A stretch of 64,000 nt of DNA from Magnetospira sp. QH-2. GTDB lineage: Bacteria > Pseudomonadota > Alphaproteobacteria > Rhodospirillales > Magnetospiraceae. The stretch covers positions 2,430,001-2,494,000 of the forward strand of contig NZ_FO538765.1 of assembly GCF_000968135.1 (NCBI RefSeq), read 5' to 3'. The notes beneath the pieces are model-generated. The model made no database searches and was not told where the DNA came from. It saw only the letters and a program-made list of their open reading frames with translations. Shown piece after piece: positions 9,206-18,229 of the stretch (the first letter of the stretch is position 1; each line of letters begins with the position of its first letter). The position numbers were made by a program, and so were the translations under genes.

Positions 9206-9424
9206 TCATTTGGGGCACTCCCCGCGCTCGATGGTGGCGAACAGATCCGCCGTGGCGGCTTCCTCCTCGACCGCCTCGGAATTGATGCCCGTTACTTTTC
9301 CGATTCACCCTCTCAATCCGATAATCCAGCGCAACAGCCGGTGGGTCTTGGGGCGGGGCCGCTGGCGGTGGAACCAGGGATTCTGCCGGGCGGCACAGGT
9401 GATGATATGTCCGGTGGCGATCAT
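9206..9424 (-). pseudogene. small ORF broken by an in-frame stop
   Basis: The ATG at 9424 has AGGAG 7 nt upstream and encodes 39 residues, basic and Trp-containing (H-I-I-T-C-A-A-R-Q-N-P-W-F-H-R), ending at TGA 9305-9307. The same frame continues for 32 further codons with protein-like composition (V-T-G-I-N-S-E-A-V-E-E-E-A-A-T-A-D-L-F-A-T-I) to a second TGA at 9206. One TGA-to-CGA change would join the two parts into a 72-aa protein. Either a nonsense-mutated small gene or a 39-aa gene with chance readthrough. Confidence 0.4.
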
Positions 9425-9593
9425 GGTTCGTCTCCTGGGGCGATGATCGCCCGATGATCTCCTTGCATCAGCGGTGCCAGTTTCCAGGCATCTGATTTCT
9501 AATCGCAAAATTGGTTTTGGAGGAACCAGCGGGTAGATTCTGCCGCCACGACCCGGCAAGATTACCCGGTACACACCATCGAAGGAGATCCCC

Positions 9594-9854
9594 CTGCCCT
9601 GTTTCGTCTATGTGCTGGGAAGCGACGGTCCGGGCGGCCCGCGCACCTATGTGGGCTGGACCACCGATCTGGACTTGCGTCTGGCCCGCCACAACGACGG
9701 CTCCGGCGCCAAATCCACCCGAGGCCGCGTCTGGGTAATGCTCTACGGCGAATCCTTTGCCAATCGCACCGAGGCCATGAGCCGCGAATGGCACCTCAAG
9801 AAAGATCGCAACTTGCGGAAATCACTGCTGGAAAACGGCAGGGGCCTCTATTGA
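9594..9854 (+). CDS. GIY-YIG domain protein (UPF0213-like), probable CTG start
   Basis: The 86-aa product fits a stand-alone GIY-YIG nuclease fold: F-V-Y-V-L-G-S-D, T-Y-V-G-W-T-T-D-L-D-L-R-L-A-R-H-N, then the catalytic-Glu helix R-T-E-A-M-S-R-E-W and L-K-K-D-R-N-L-R-K. No ATG, GTG or TTG gives the complete first strand; the nearest GTG (9612) removes the first Tyr of the GIY-YIG pair. A strong AAGGAG at 9582-9587 sits exactly 6 nt before CTG 9594, so CTG is taken as the start. Members of this group are putative nucleases of unknown role. It lies between repeats R3 and R2. Confidence 0.75.
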   Translation: MPCFVYVLGSDGPGGPRTYVGWTTDLDLRLARHNDGSGAKSTRGRVWVMLYGESFANRTEAMSREWHLKKDRNLRKSLLENGRGLY

Positions 9855-9860
9855 ACGCGA

Positions 9861-10010
9861 AAGGCTGCTGAAAACGTCCGATTTCGAGCCTGTGGCGACA
9901 CATGCTTCGACAAGCTCAGCATGAGGGCCTTTGAATTTTCAACCTATTAGCCCCACCCTGAGCTTGTCGAAGGGCGAGGCGGGCCGTAGGACAACACTTT
10001 TTCAGCAGCC
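9861..10010 (+). repeat. dispersed repeat R2, copy 2
   Basis: About 150 bp, same orientation as copy 1: AAGGCTGCTGAAAACGTCCG at the left end and ACTTTTTCAGCAGCC at the right. Inside is the motif TGCTTCGACAAGCTCAGCAT and its partner CCCTGAGCTTGTCGAAGG. It lacks a 25-nt internal piece found in copy 1. It begins 6 nt after the GIY-YIG stop and ends 2 nt before the stop of the next gene. Confidence 0.85.
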
Positions 10011-10012
10011 AG

Positions 10013-10198
10013 TTATGCCGCCGCCGAATCCGACTCCGGTAGTTCCGCCCCGTAACAATGGCCGCGCCAGCCTTCCGCATGCACCCAATCCATAAAGGCC
10101 TCGCGGGCCTCGCCCTCCAATTGCCGCCAACGGGCGCAGCGGGCCGCGGTCCAGGCCCCAGGGGACCATTTATCGGGGCTGCTGTTCGGGTTGTTCAT
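10013..10198 (-). CDS. small hypothetical protein, 61 aa
   Basis: ATG 10198 has GCAGGAGG upstream. The protein is soluble, Trp-rich and acidic at the end (K-W-S-P-G-A-W-T-A-A-R-C-A-R-W-R-Q-L-E-G-E-A, then F-M-D-W-V-H-A-E-G-W-R-G-H). No family is recognised. The stop codon lies right against repeat R2 copy 2, so the native C-terminus may have been changed by the repeat. Confidence 0.6.
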   Translation of the reverse strand: MNNPNSSPDKWSPGAWTAARCARWRQLEGEAREAFMDWVHAEGWRGHCYGAELPESDSAAA

Positions 10199-10355
10199 GG
10201 GCCATCCTCCTGCAGGTCGAGTCGCGAGTTGGAATGGTAGCGGGATTCTATTAAGGCTCCGTTGCAATGGGACATCGCCCTACCATTGCCACAGTCCCCT
10301 GGCTTCCCTATAAGTCCCGAAGCTTGATGGTCGATTGCGGGGAAAGAGAAACACC

Positions 10356-11675
10356 ATGCGCCTATCCACCTACTTCGTGCCCACCTTGAAAGAAAACCCG
10401 GCCGAGGCGCAGATCGTCTCGCACCGATTGATGCTACGCGCCGGACTGGTCCGCCAGTCTTCCGCCGGGATCTACACCTGGCTGCCCATGGGCTTGCGGG
10501 TATTGCGCAAGATCGAGGATGTGGTGCGTCGGGAACAGGCTGCCGCCGGGGCGCAGGAATTGCTGATGCCGACCATTCAGCCCGCCGAGCTATGGCAGAA
10601 GTCCGAGCGCTATGACGACTACGGCCCGGAGATGCTGCGCATCAAGGACCGCCACGAACGGGAAATGCTCTACGGTCCGACCAATGAGGAACTGATCACC
10701 GATCTGTTCGCCAACAACGTGCGCTCCTACAAGGAACTGCCCAAGAACCTGTACCATATCCAGTGGAAGTTCCGCGACGAGATCCGGCCCCGCTTTGGCG
10801 TCATGCGCGGGCGCGAGTTCCTGATGAAAGACGGCTATTCCTTCGACCTGACCTACGAAGGCGCCCGCCACGCCTACAACAAGATGTTCATTTCCTATCT
10901 GCGCACCTTCGCGCGCATGGGCCTGACTGCCATTCCCATGCAGGCCGACACCGGCCCCATCGGCGGCGATCTGTCGCACGAGTTCCTGATCCTGGCCGAC
11001 ACCGGCGAGAGCGAGGTCTTCGTGCACAAGGACCTGATGGAGCTGGACTGGAGCGCCGGGGACCTGGACTATGACGATCCGGCGGCCATGCAGGCGGCGG
11101 TGGACAGCTACACCGGCAAGTATGCCGCCACCGACGAGAAACACGATCGGGCCAAGGAAGCGGAACTGGGCGACGCGCTGATCAACGCCCGGGGCATCGA
11201 GGTCGGCCATATCTTCTTCTTCGGCACAAAGTACTCTGAAAAGCTGGGCGCCCGGGTCACCGGGCCGGACGGCAAGGAGATCACCTTGGAAATGGGCTCC
11301 TACGGCATCGGCGTGTCGCGTCTGGTGGGGGGTATCATCGAAGCTTCCCATGACGACAACGGCATCATCTGGCCAGAGGAAGTCGCCCCGTTCCGGGTCG
11401 GGCTGATCAACATGAAGGTCGGGGACGTCGAGTGTGACGCGGCCTGCGAGGCCCTCTATGAGGAGCTCCAGGCGCGCGGCGTGGACGTGCTCTACGACGA
11501 CCGCTCGGAGCGTGCGGGCGTAAAATTCGCCGACATGGATTTGATGGGCCTGCCCTGGCAATTGGTGGTGGGCCCGCGCGGGCTGAAGAATGGCATTGTC
11601 GAACTGAAGAGCCGCAAGACCGGCGAACGCGAGGAAGTCGGTCTGGACGTCCTCGTCGACAAGCTGGCGGGCTGA
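10356..11675 (+). CDS. proS: prolyl-tRNA synthetase, short type
   Basis: A 439-aa class II synthetase that charges tRNA-Pro. It begins [15 protein letters not shown], and contains [17 protein letters not shown] (motif 1 region), [17 protein letters not shown] (motif 2) and G-S-Y-G-I-G-V-S-R (motif 3). The anticodon-binding domain follows. The editing insertion of bacterial-type ProS is missing, as is normal in alphaproteobacteria, so Ala-tRNA-Pro would be cleared by a separate factor. The ATG at 10356 follows GGGGAAAGAG; an upstream TTG (10335) is rejected. lolC starts 1 nt after its stop. Confidence 0.97.
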   Translation: MRLSTYFVPTLKENPAEAQIVSHRLMLRAGLVRQSSAGIYTWLPMGLRVLRKIEDVVRREQAAAGAQELLMPTIQPAELWQKSERYDDYGPEMLRIKDRHEREMLYGPTNEELITDLFANNVRSYKELPKNLYHIQWKFRDEIRPRFGVMRGREFLMKDGYSFDLTYEGARHAYNKMFISYLRTFARMGLTAIPMQADTGPIGGDLSHEFLILADTGESEVFVHKDLMELDWSAGDLDYDDPAAMQAAVDSYTGKYAATDEKHDRAKEAELGDALINARGIEVGHIFFFGTKYSEKLGARVTGPDGKEITLEMGSYGIGVSRLVGGIIEASHDDNGIIWPEEVAPFRVGLINMKVGDVECDAACEALYEELQARGVDVLYDDRSERAGVKFADMDLMGLPWQLVVGPRGLKNGIVELKSRKTGEREEVGLDVLVDKLAG

Positions 11676-11676
11676 T

Positions 11677-12954
11677 ATGCGGCTCCCCTCCCTGCCCTCG
11701 GCCCTGCGGATCTTCAAGCCCTTCGAATGGATGCTCGCCCTGCGCTACCTGCGCGCCCGGCGGCAGGAGGGATTCATCTCGGTCATCGCCTGGTTCTCGC
11801 TGCTCGGCATCGCCCTGGGTGTGGCGACGCTGATCATCGTCATGTCGGTGATGAATGGCTTCCGCGAGGAACTGCTGTCGCGCATTCTCGGCTTAAACGG
11901 CCACCTGACCGTGCAAGCGGGACCACAAGGCGTGGCCAATTTCGACGACTTGACCCGTGCTGTGTCCGGCATCAAAGGCGTCACCTTGGTCGCGCCGGTG
12001 ATCGAGGGACAAGTCATGGCCACTGGGCGGGGTATCGCCAATGGTGCCATGGTGCGCGGCATGCGGCCCGAAGACCTGAAGAAACGGCCGATGATTATCG
12101 ACAATCTGCGGACCGGGAGTGTGGAGGCCTTTGAAGATGGCGACGCGGTGATCGTCGGGGCACGGCTGGCCGGCAAGATGGGCCTGACCACCGGCGATAA
12201 GATTACCTTGATCTCGCCCAAGGGCAATGTCACGGCTTTCGGCACCGTGCCGCGCATGCGCGCTTATCGGATCGCCGGGACTTTCGAAGTGGGCATGTAT
12301 GAATATGATTCCAGCTTCATCTTCATGCCCCTGGCAGCCGCGCAGAAGTACTTCAAGCTGCCCGATCGGGTCTCGCATCTGGAATTGATGATCGAGGACC
12401 CCTACGAGATCAAGCGCCCCCGGGCCGAGGTGGCGGCGGTCACCGTCGGCCAGGGCCGGGTCTATGACTGGCAGCAGACCAATCACAGCTTCTTCAGCGC
12501 CTTGCAGGTGGAACGCAACGTGATGTTCCTGATCTTGACGCTGATCATCATCGTCGCCGCCTTCAACATCGTGTCGTCCATGATCATGCTGGTCAAAGAC
12601 AAGGGCAGCGACATCGCCATCCTGCGCACCATGGGCGCCAGCCGCGCCTCGATCCTGAAGATCTTTTTCATCTCCGGGGCCAGCGTTGGCACCATCGGCA
12701 CCTTTGTCGGCTACTGGCTCGGCATGCTGTTTTGCTGGAACATCGAAGGCATCCGCCGGGGCATCGAGTCCATCACCGGGTCGGACCTGTTCAACGCCGA
12801 GATTTACTTTCTCTCCAAACTGCCGGCCAAGGTGGATACCTGGGAGGTGGTCACCGTGGTGCTGATGGGTCTGGGACTGTCTTTTTTGGCCACCCTCTAT
12901 CCGGCCTGGCGGGCGGCGCGGCTCGATCCGGTGGAGGCCCTGCGCTATGAATGA
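11677..12954 (+). CDS. lolC: lipoprotein-releasing ABC transporter permease LolC/E
   Basis: A 425-aa inner-membrane protein with an N-terminal helix ([20 protein letters not shown]), a large periplasmic MacB-like domain, and three helices near the C-terminus. The N-terminus [20 protein letters not shown] and the end [18 protein letters not shown] are hallmarks of the LolC/LolE family. It extracts mature lipoproteins from the inner membrane for LolA. A single permease gene with lolD suggests the homodimeric alphaproteobacterial type. The gene is coupled to proS and overlaps lolD by 8 nt. Confidence 0.95.
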   Translation: MRLPSLPSALRIFKPFEWMLALRYLRARRQEGFISVIAWFSLLGIALGVATLIIVMSVMNGFREELLSRILGLNGHLTVQAGPQGVANFDDLTRAVSGIKGVTLVAPVIEGQVMATGRGIANGAMVRGMRPEDLKKRPMIIDNLRTGSVEAFEDGDAVIVGARLAGKMGLTTGDKITLISPKGNVTAFGTVPRMRAYRIAGTFEVGMYEYDSSFIFMPLAAAQKYFKLPDRVSHLELMIEDPYEIKRPRAEVAAVTVGQGRVYDWQQTNHSFFSALQVERNVMFLILTLIIIVAAFNIVSSMIMLVKDKGSDIAILRTMGASRASILKIFFISGASVGTIGTFVGYWLGMLFCWNIEGIRRGIESITGSDLFNAEIYFLSKLPAKVDTWEVVTVVLMGLGLSFLATLYPAWRAARLDPVEALRYE

Positions 12955-13633
12955 TGGCCAGCCGATCCTACAGCTTCAACAGGTCCAGCGCACCTTTGAA
13001 CAAGGCGAACGCACCCTCAAGGTGCTGCGCGGCGCCGATCTGGAGATCCGCGAAGGCGAGATCGTTGCCCTGGTGGGGCCGTCCGGGGCGGGCAAATCCA
13101 CGCTGCTGCATATTGCCGGGCTGCTGGAAAAGGCCGATGGCGGCCAGGTGCGCATCGACGGTACCGACTGCGCCGGCCTGAACGACCTGGAGCGCACCCG
13201 CCTGCGCCGCTCGGACCTGGGCTTTGTCTATCAGTACCACTACCTGCTACCGGAATTCTCCGCCTTGGAAAACGTGGTCATCCCACAACGAATCGCCGGG
13301 CTGAACCGCCCCGAGGCCGAAGAGCGGGCCCACCAGCTTCTGAGCATGATGGGCCTGGAAGACCGTTCCACCCATCGCCCGGCCCGTCTGTCGGGCGGCG
13401 AGCAGCAACGGGTCGCCATCGCTCGCGCCCTGGCCAACGCCCCGCGCCTGTTGCTCGCCGACGAGCCCACCGGCAACCTGGACCCGCACACGGCAGGCCA
13501 TGTGTTCGACCTTCTCCTCAAGCTTTGCAAGGGCGCCGGTCTCGCCGCCCTCATCGCCACCCACAACCCGGACCTGGCGGCCCGCATGGACCGGGTGGTG
13601 AGCCTCGAGGAAGGCCTGCTGGTGGCGAGATAG
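12947..13633 (+). CDS. lolD: lipoprotein-releasing ABC ATPase LolD
   Basis: A 228-aa ABC ATPase with Walker [11 protein letters not shown], signature L-S-G-G-E-Q-Q-R, Walker [13 protein letters not shown] and the Lol motif region [10 protein letters not shown]. It powers LolC. The proS-lolC-lolD order is common in alphaproteobacteria. Its stop codon coincides with the first base of a 196-bp fragment copied from the toxin-like gene at 17294-17489, so the last residues (E-G-L-L-V-A-R) may have been supplied by that junction; the length is nevertheless normal. Confidence 0.95.
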   Translation: MNDGQPILQLQQVQRTFEQGERTLKVLRGADLEIREGEIVALVGPSGAGKSTLLHIAGLLEKADGGQVRIDGTDCAGLNDLERTRLRRSDLGFVYQYHYLLPEFSALENVVIPQRIAGLNRPEAEERAHQLLSMMGLEDRSTHRPARLSGGEQQRVAIARALANAPRLLLADEPTGNLDPHTAGHVFDLLLKLCKGAGLAALIATHNPDLAARMDRVVSLEEGLLVAR

Positions 13634-13828
13634 ATATCCTCGTTGGTCCCGTAATCCCCGGCCCAATGGAGGCGGCGCTGATCCGCATGGGTGCGCTCGG
13701 CCACTGGTTTGGCGCGGATGGCCCGGATTTCCTCCGGCTTGGGCGGCGCCATGCCATCCCAGGTATCCTCGGGATCGAATTGGAGCGGTGGCGGGCCCTT
13801 GGCCAGGGCCTGTTCGACGTGGATGGGC
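13633..13828 (-). pseudogene. 196-bp duplicated fragment of the toxin-like gene
   Basis: These 196 bases match 17294-17489 with no insertions or deletions and only scattered substitutions. They encode, leftward, the module P-I-H-V-E-Q-A-L-A-K then D-P-E-D-T-W-D-G-M-A-P-P-K-P-E-E and R-T-H-A-D-Q-R-R-L-H-W. The fragment has neither start nor end of the parent gene. It is bounded on the left by the lolD stop and on the right, 10 nt later, by the CTAG flank of an IS element. Confidence 0.8.
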
Positions 13829-13842
13829 ATGCGCTCAACTAG

Positions 13843-14691
13843 GCTCAGGACCCATAAAAGGGATTCCCAATAGTCGGTGGACATGATTCCCTTCCCTGGA
13901 ATTTTAGGGAGGGGAAAGCCGATGCAGAGCCATCATTTCTGGTTGTCCGACAAACAATTCGAACGCCTTCAACCGTTGCTGCCGAACAAAACAAGAGGCG
14001 TCCCGCGCGTCGATGACCGGCGGGTGATCAGCGGCATCATCCATGTTCTTCGCCACGGCTTGATGTGGCGTGACGCGCCCGTCGCCTATGGACCGCACAA
14101 GACCCTGTACAACCGCTTCGTCCGTTGGAGCGAGGCCGGAGTGTTCGACCGGATCTTCGCCACCCTGGCCGCCGAAAGCACGGCCACCCATACGGTGATG
14201 ATCGACGCCACCCATCTCAAGGCCCACAGGACGGCGGCGAGCCTGCTCAAAAAGGGGCTGTTCCCCGCCGTATCGGGCGCACCAAGGGCGGCCTGAATTC
14301 GAAACTGCATGCCGCCTGCGATGCCGATGGAAAGCCCCTGATCCTGCTGCTGACCGAAGGACAAGTCAGCGACTATCGCGGCGCCGACACCATGCTCCCT
14401 GCATTCCCTGATGCCGACGACCTGATCGCCGACAGGGGATACGACAGCGACCGTTTCCGCCAGGCCCTGCTTGATCTCGGCATCGAGCCCTGCATTCCAG
14501 GTCGCTCGAACCGCAAAGAGGAAATCCTTTACGATAAAGCCCTCTACAAGCAGCGAAACTTGATCGAGCGCATGTTCGGTCGGCTCAAGGACTGGCGGCG
14601 TATCGCCACCCGCTACGACCGTTGCGCCCATACCTTCATGAGCGCAATCTGCATCGCCGCAACCGTCATCTTCTGGTTATGAGTCCTGAGC
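13843..14691 (+). mobile_element. IS5-family (IS427-type) insertion sequence
   Basis: 849 bp bounded by 16-bp inverted repeats GGCTCAGGACCCATAA (left) and GGCTCAGGACTCATAA (right, reversed), one mismatch. CTAG flanks both ends (13839-13842, 14692-14695), consistent with a target duplication around TA as known for the IS427 group. One transposase in two overlapping frames. It sits between the duplicated toxin fragment and a truncated leftward ORF. Confidence 0.9.
13922..14682 (+). CDS. IS5/IS427-type transposase, two frames (probable -1 frameshift)
   Basis: The first frame (13922-14296) starts at an ATG preceded by AGGGAGGGG and encodes the N-terminal DUF4096-like part (F-W-L-S-D-K-Q-F-E-R-L-Q-P-L-L-P) and the first DDE Asp in V-M-I-D-A-T-H-L-K-A-H. 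The second frame, -1 relative to it, continues G-R-T-K-G-G-L-N-S-K-L-H-A, the second Asp in D-L-I-A-D-R-G-Y-D-S, and the Glu in R-N-L-I-E-R-M-F-G-R-L-K. The switch is expected at AAAAAGGGG, 14249-14257. Frameshifting of this kind is normal in the IS427 group, so the element may be active. Confidence 0.88.
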
Positions 14692-14695
14692 CTAG

Positions 14696-14810
14696 TTCCA
14701 TCCACTGAAAGGATGTGCGAGGCCCAGGGAGTAAAGCTCCACCCCCCCCCTCCGATTAGAGCTAACCCCGTCAAAACCAAGACAAGGGTGAAACGTGTTC
14801 TAAAACGCAT
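14696..14810 (-). pseudogene. ORF fragment with signal segment, interrupted by the IS
   Basis: ATG 14810 opens a frame with a membrane/signal segment (T-R-F-T-L-V-L-V-L-T-G-L-A-L-I-G) and then W-S-F-T-P-W-A-S-H-I-L before it runs into the right inverted repeat of the IS. The segment contains an unbroken run of nine G (C9 at 14742-14750 on the + strand), a typical slippage site. No continuation is seen on the other side of the IS. It could be a disrupted small exported protein or chance. Confidence 0.3.
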
Positions 14811-15112
14811 GACTAAAGCACTCAATTTTTCAACTTGCTAATACCGTGGCTTCATTTTCAAAGAGGGTCTTGTCGTCAACCTAAACGGTTGAAGTTGAAA
14901 CTTTCCATGCCGGATTGCGTCGCGAATAACCTGTTCATCAGGTTTCGCAAGGTTCTTCGGGTCCGCACCTAACCCGAATTATTCATGAGTCTCCCTGGCA
15001 TCGCAACGGCCACGGGTCCTCGGCCGGGTTGACGGCCTAATTTTGGTTTTGATTTTTCAGGCGTTTGGGGGTTGATCATCGGGGACTGAGGGGCGGCTCG
15101 CTGCCGCGGTTT
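14811..15112. other. gene-free stretch between two insertion sequences
   Basis: No coding signal. GC content is lower than in the flanks. The outer end of the IS1380-type element probably lies in 15020-15112, but no terminal inverted repeat pair could be matched by eye. Confidence 0.4.
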
Positions 15113-16451
15113 TCACGGGCCCTGGGAGGCGACTTTCCCGGCCATGGCGATCAGGGGTGTTTTGTATGGATATGCCGTCGGCAAGGCGACGGTTATGCGG
15201 GATTTGAGTTCCTCGATGCGTACGGCGATTTTGAGGAAAGACCGTCGCAGCGTCTCGAAGGTGGCGTTTTTCCAGATTGATTTCCGGGGCGCGGCGTTTC
15301 GCAGTTTAAGCAACAGCCAATAGGCTCCGGTATGGAGGAACAGTCGGAACTGGTTGGCCTCCCAGCGGTGACACGAGGTGCGGTCGGACTTGGTGTAGAG
15401 TTTGTGCTCCTTGATCATGTTCTCCATTTTGCCCCGCGCGCAGTAGACCTTTTCATAGAGGGTTTTGGCCCGGCCTGCCAGATTGGTGACGATGAAACGG
15501 ATGTCGGAACCTTTTGCGGTGGCCTCGACCCGGGCGATAACGGTTCGTTCCCGCTTCCAGCTCTTGGCCGCGTAGGCCGTTTGAAAGAACCGGCGTATCT
15601 TTTCCTTGCCTGATGTTGCCCGGCGCACGGCCACGTCCTCGCCCCAGGGTTGGCCGATTTCCTTGAGCCGCCCATTGGAGGACAGGCCGAAGATATAACC
15701 GCAGCCTCGGCTTTCCAGCCAGTCCATGACCTCGGGCGTGCCGTAATGGCCGTCCCCGCGCACGGTGATATGAACCCGGGGCCAGTTGTTCAGGATGCGG
15801 GTAACGACATGGCGCAAGACCGTCGCGCGCTCCGCGCCCGAAGGCCGCTTGCCGGGCCGCAACAGGGACAGGATCGGCTTTCCGGTGGCGGCGTCATAGA
15901 TATGGATCGGCTGGAAGCAGTAATCATCGTAATGGCTGTTGAACAAGGCCAACTGTTGGCCGCCGTGAACCGCATCGCCGGTGTCGTCGATGTCGAGCGT
16001 GATGTGTTCGGGAACGCGGGCGAAGTTTCGCAAAACAGATCGATCATCGACAAATCCATGCGGGCCAGTTGCCGCCAGGTCGGCGCGTTCTCCAACCGCG
16101 ACAGGGTCGGCTGGCTCATCAAGTCCCGGCCCTCTCCGACAGCCGCCCGCAGGCCAGCTTGAAGGCCGGATCGACGCGCAGGGCGTCCAGATCGTCGCAA
16201 TCCTCATAGCCGCAGGCAATGGCGAACATCCGCGCCCGGATCATATCGTCGAAACCATGGATCACACTCCCCGGATCGCGGGTGTCGGGAAGATGCGAGG
16301 CCAAAAGATCGGCCAAACCGAGGTCACGTTCGATCTCGCGCAGAACCAGAACGCCGCCGTCGGATGACAAACGGCCGCCGTCGAAACGGGCGTGGATTTC
16401 CTTGCCGCCGACGGGTGACAAACCGGGCAGATATGGGCTAAATTCCTTCAT
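15113..16451 (-). mobile_element. IS1380-type element with frame-broken transposase
   Basis: The translated parts, joined over three frames, give an IS1380-like DDE transposase. First part (from ATG 16451): F-D-G-G-R-L-S-S-D-G-G-V-L-V-L-R-E-I-E. Second part (about 16170-16030): S-Q-P-T-L-S-R-L-E-N-A-P-T. Third part (to 15113): I-T-L-D-I-D-D-T-G-D-A-V-H-G with the catalytic Asp, F-N-S-H-Y-D-D-Y-C, and R-G-D-G-H-Y-G. Two frameshifts, near 16140 and 16020, separate the parts, so the copy is probably dead unless sequencing errors are involved. The element ends are not resolved. Confidence 0.8.
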
Positions 16452-16521
16452 GGCGACCGTAGGTGAAAATGGTGTCGTGGTTTTGGCTTGGACACCATAA
16501 ACTCTACGATAATTCAACCAT

Positions 16522-18229
16522 TTAAGCTACGTTCGCCACCCTTTTCGGCCACGGATCGTGAATAATTCGGGCTAGATCCCTACCCACCTTATTATTGTAT
16601 AGATCCATCAATCGCTCATCATCTGGATTCTCGCTACTGATTTCATGAGCATCTGAAATACTCTTCGCCCTATCGGCACCGAGCGGCTTCGCCATCTTGT
16701 AGCTCCACAAACCATGCCGGAACGCATCCACTTCATTGTTGTGGAGATTTTGCGTTTTATACTCATTGGCGGTGGCTGCCTTTGCATCATTGGCAAATCC
16801 GTGCGCCTCAAACGCAGACTGCGGATCATCGAAAGCTATCCCCCAATGCCCCTGACCACCTGGATTGAATCCCAGACGTCCATAGAGATCCCCCGGATCA
16901 ACAGGTTGATTGGTTGGATGTTGGAACGGTGTTGATTGAGAAGCAGGTTGGGTTGGATTGGATGATAGTTTATGGGCTTGTATCCTGTGCAGATTCGGGT
17001 TCTGGTTGGGGTTGGCGATGTGCCGTCCCTGGGCATCATACCAGTTTCCATGCTCATCCATGGAGACCCCTTGGGCCGGTTCCCGCAGCCCATAGTGCGC
17101 CTCGACCAGGCGCACAAGGTCCGGATCGGCCGTCGGGCCCGAGGCGCTTGATCACATCATCGGCGCGCTGGCGGTTGATCCTGGCGTCTTCCGAGCGGGC
17201 GCCATCGGCGCCGAAGGGGGCATGGCCCGTGGCATGGCCCGTGGGCGCGCCGACTTCGCTGTTGAGCTTGTAGAACGCGGTGGTTTCGGTCTGGATATCC
17301 TCGTTGGTCCAGTAGTCCTCGGCCCAATGGAGGCGGCGCTGATCCGCATGGGTGCGCTCGGCCACCGGCTTGGCGCGGATGGCCCGGATTTCCTCGGGCT
17401 TGGGCGGGGCCATGCCGTCCCAGGTATCCTCGGGATCGGATTGGAGTGGTGGCGGGCTCTTGGCCAGGGCCTGTTCGACGTGGATGGGCGTTTCCTCTGG
17501 CCTGCGCGGGATGGCGGGTTGCGGTGCCGGTTGCGGCGCCGATCGCACGGGTGTCACGCCCAGCTTGCGGGCCAGGAAGCCGGGTTGGGCCTGGGTTGCC
17601 TGGGCCTGCTTTGCTTGGGCCTGCTTTGCCTGGGCCTTTTGGGCCTGCATGCGGGCCTGGTGGGTCTTGCGGGCCTGGGCCTCCTGTTGGCGTTCGGCGA
17701 CCTGGGCCTGGCGGCGGGCTTGGATCCGCTGGCTGGCGGCTTTTTGCTCGGCGGCTTTCTTATCCTGATGGAACTTCCAGGCGGCATCGGAATCGGCCTG
17801 GGCCGCCTTGAGATTGGCCGCCTCCTGGCGCTTGTTGAAGGCCCGGGTCTGGCGGTCGGTGGGATCGGCGCCGAGGGTCGGGGCCGCCAAAGAGGACGGA
17901 GCCAGGGGATCGGCAAGGGTCGGCGCTGGTAAGGGCGCGGGGGCTCCTTCGACGGGCTCAGGATGAAGGGTTGGGGCCTCAGGATGAAGGGTCGGGACCT
18001 CATCGAACAGCGACCCGCCCCTCAGGGAGGTGTCCGAGCCATAAGATGACAGGCCACCGCCGAAATCGGGTGTCGTGCCGAAGTCCGGGGACTGGTTCGC
18101 CAAGGGCGCCGGGGCGCTGGGCTGGCTTTCGCCGAAGGAAAACAGGGAATTGTCCGACGAAGAGGCCCCCTTGGAGCCCTTGGCGCCCTTGGTGGCGGAA
18201 TCTGGCATGGCGCTATCGAGACTTCCCAT
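16522..18229 (-). pseudogene. polymorphic-toxin-like gene, frameshifted
   Basis: From ATG 18229 (AAAGGAG 6 nt upstream) a frame runs to 17054. The protein-like sequence then continues in a second frame from about 17140 to 16522, so a single indel near 17120-17145 splits one gene of about 565 codons. Order: Ser/Pro-rich N-terminus; T-L-H-P-E-P-V-E-G, a translated piece of a dispersed DNA repeat; an Ala/Gln/Lys coiled coil (A-K-Q-A-Q-A-K-Q-A-Q-A); the module duplicated at 13633; a linker; and a C-terminal domain with N-E-V-D-A-F-R-H-G-L-W-S-Y, S-D-A-H-E and M-D-L-Y-N-N-K-V-G-R, resembling the DUF6973 toxin-type domain. An RHS-type D-E-H-G-N-W-Y-D-A-Q-G-R precedes it. The downstream place where an immunity gene would be expected is occupied by the IS1380 element. 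Toxin role is inferred. Confidence 0.65.
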
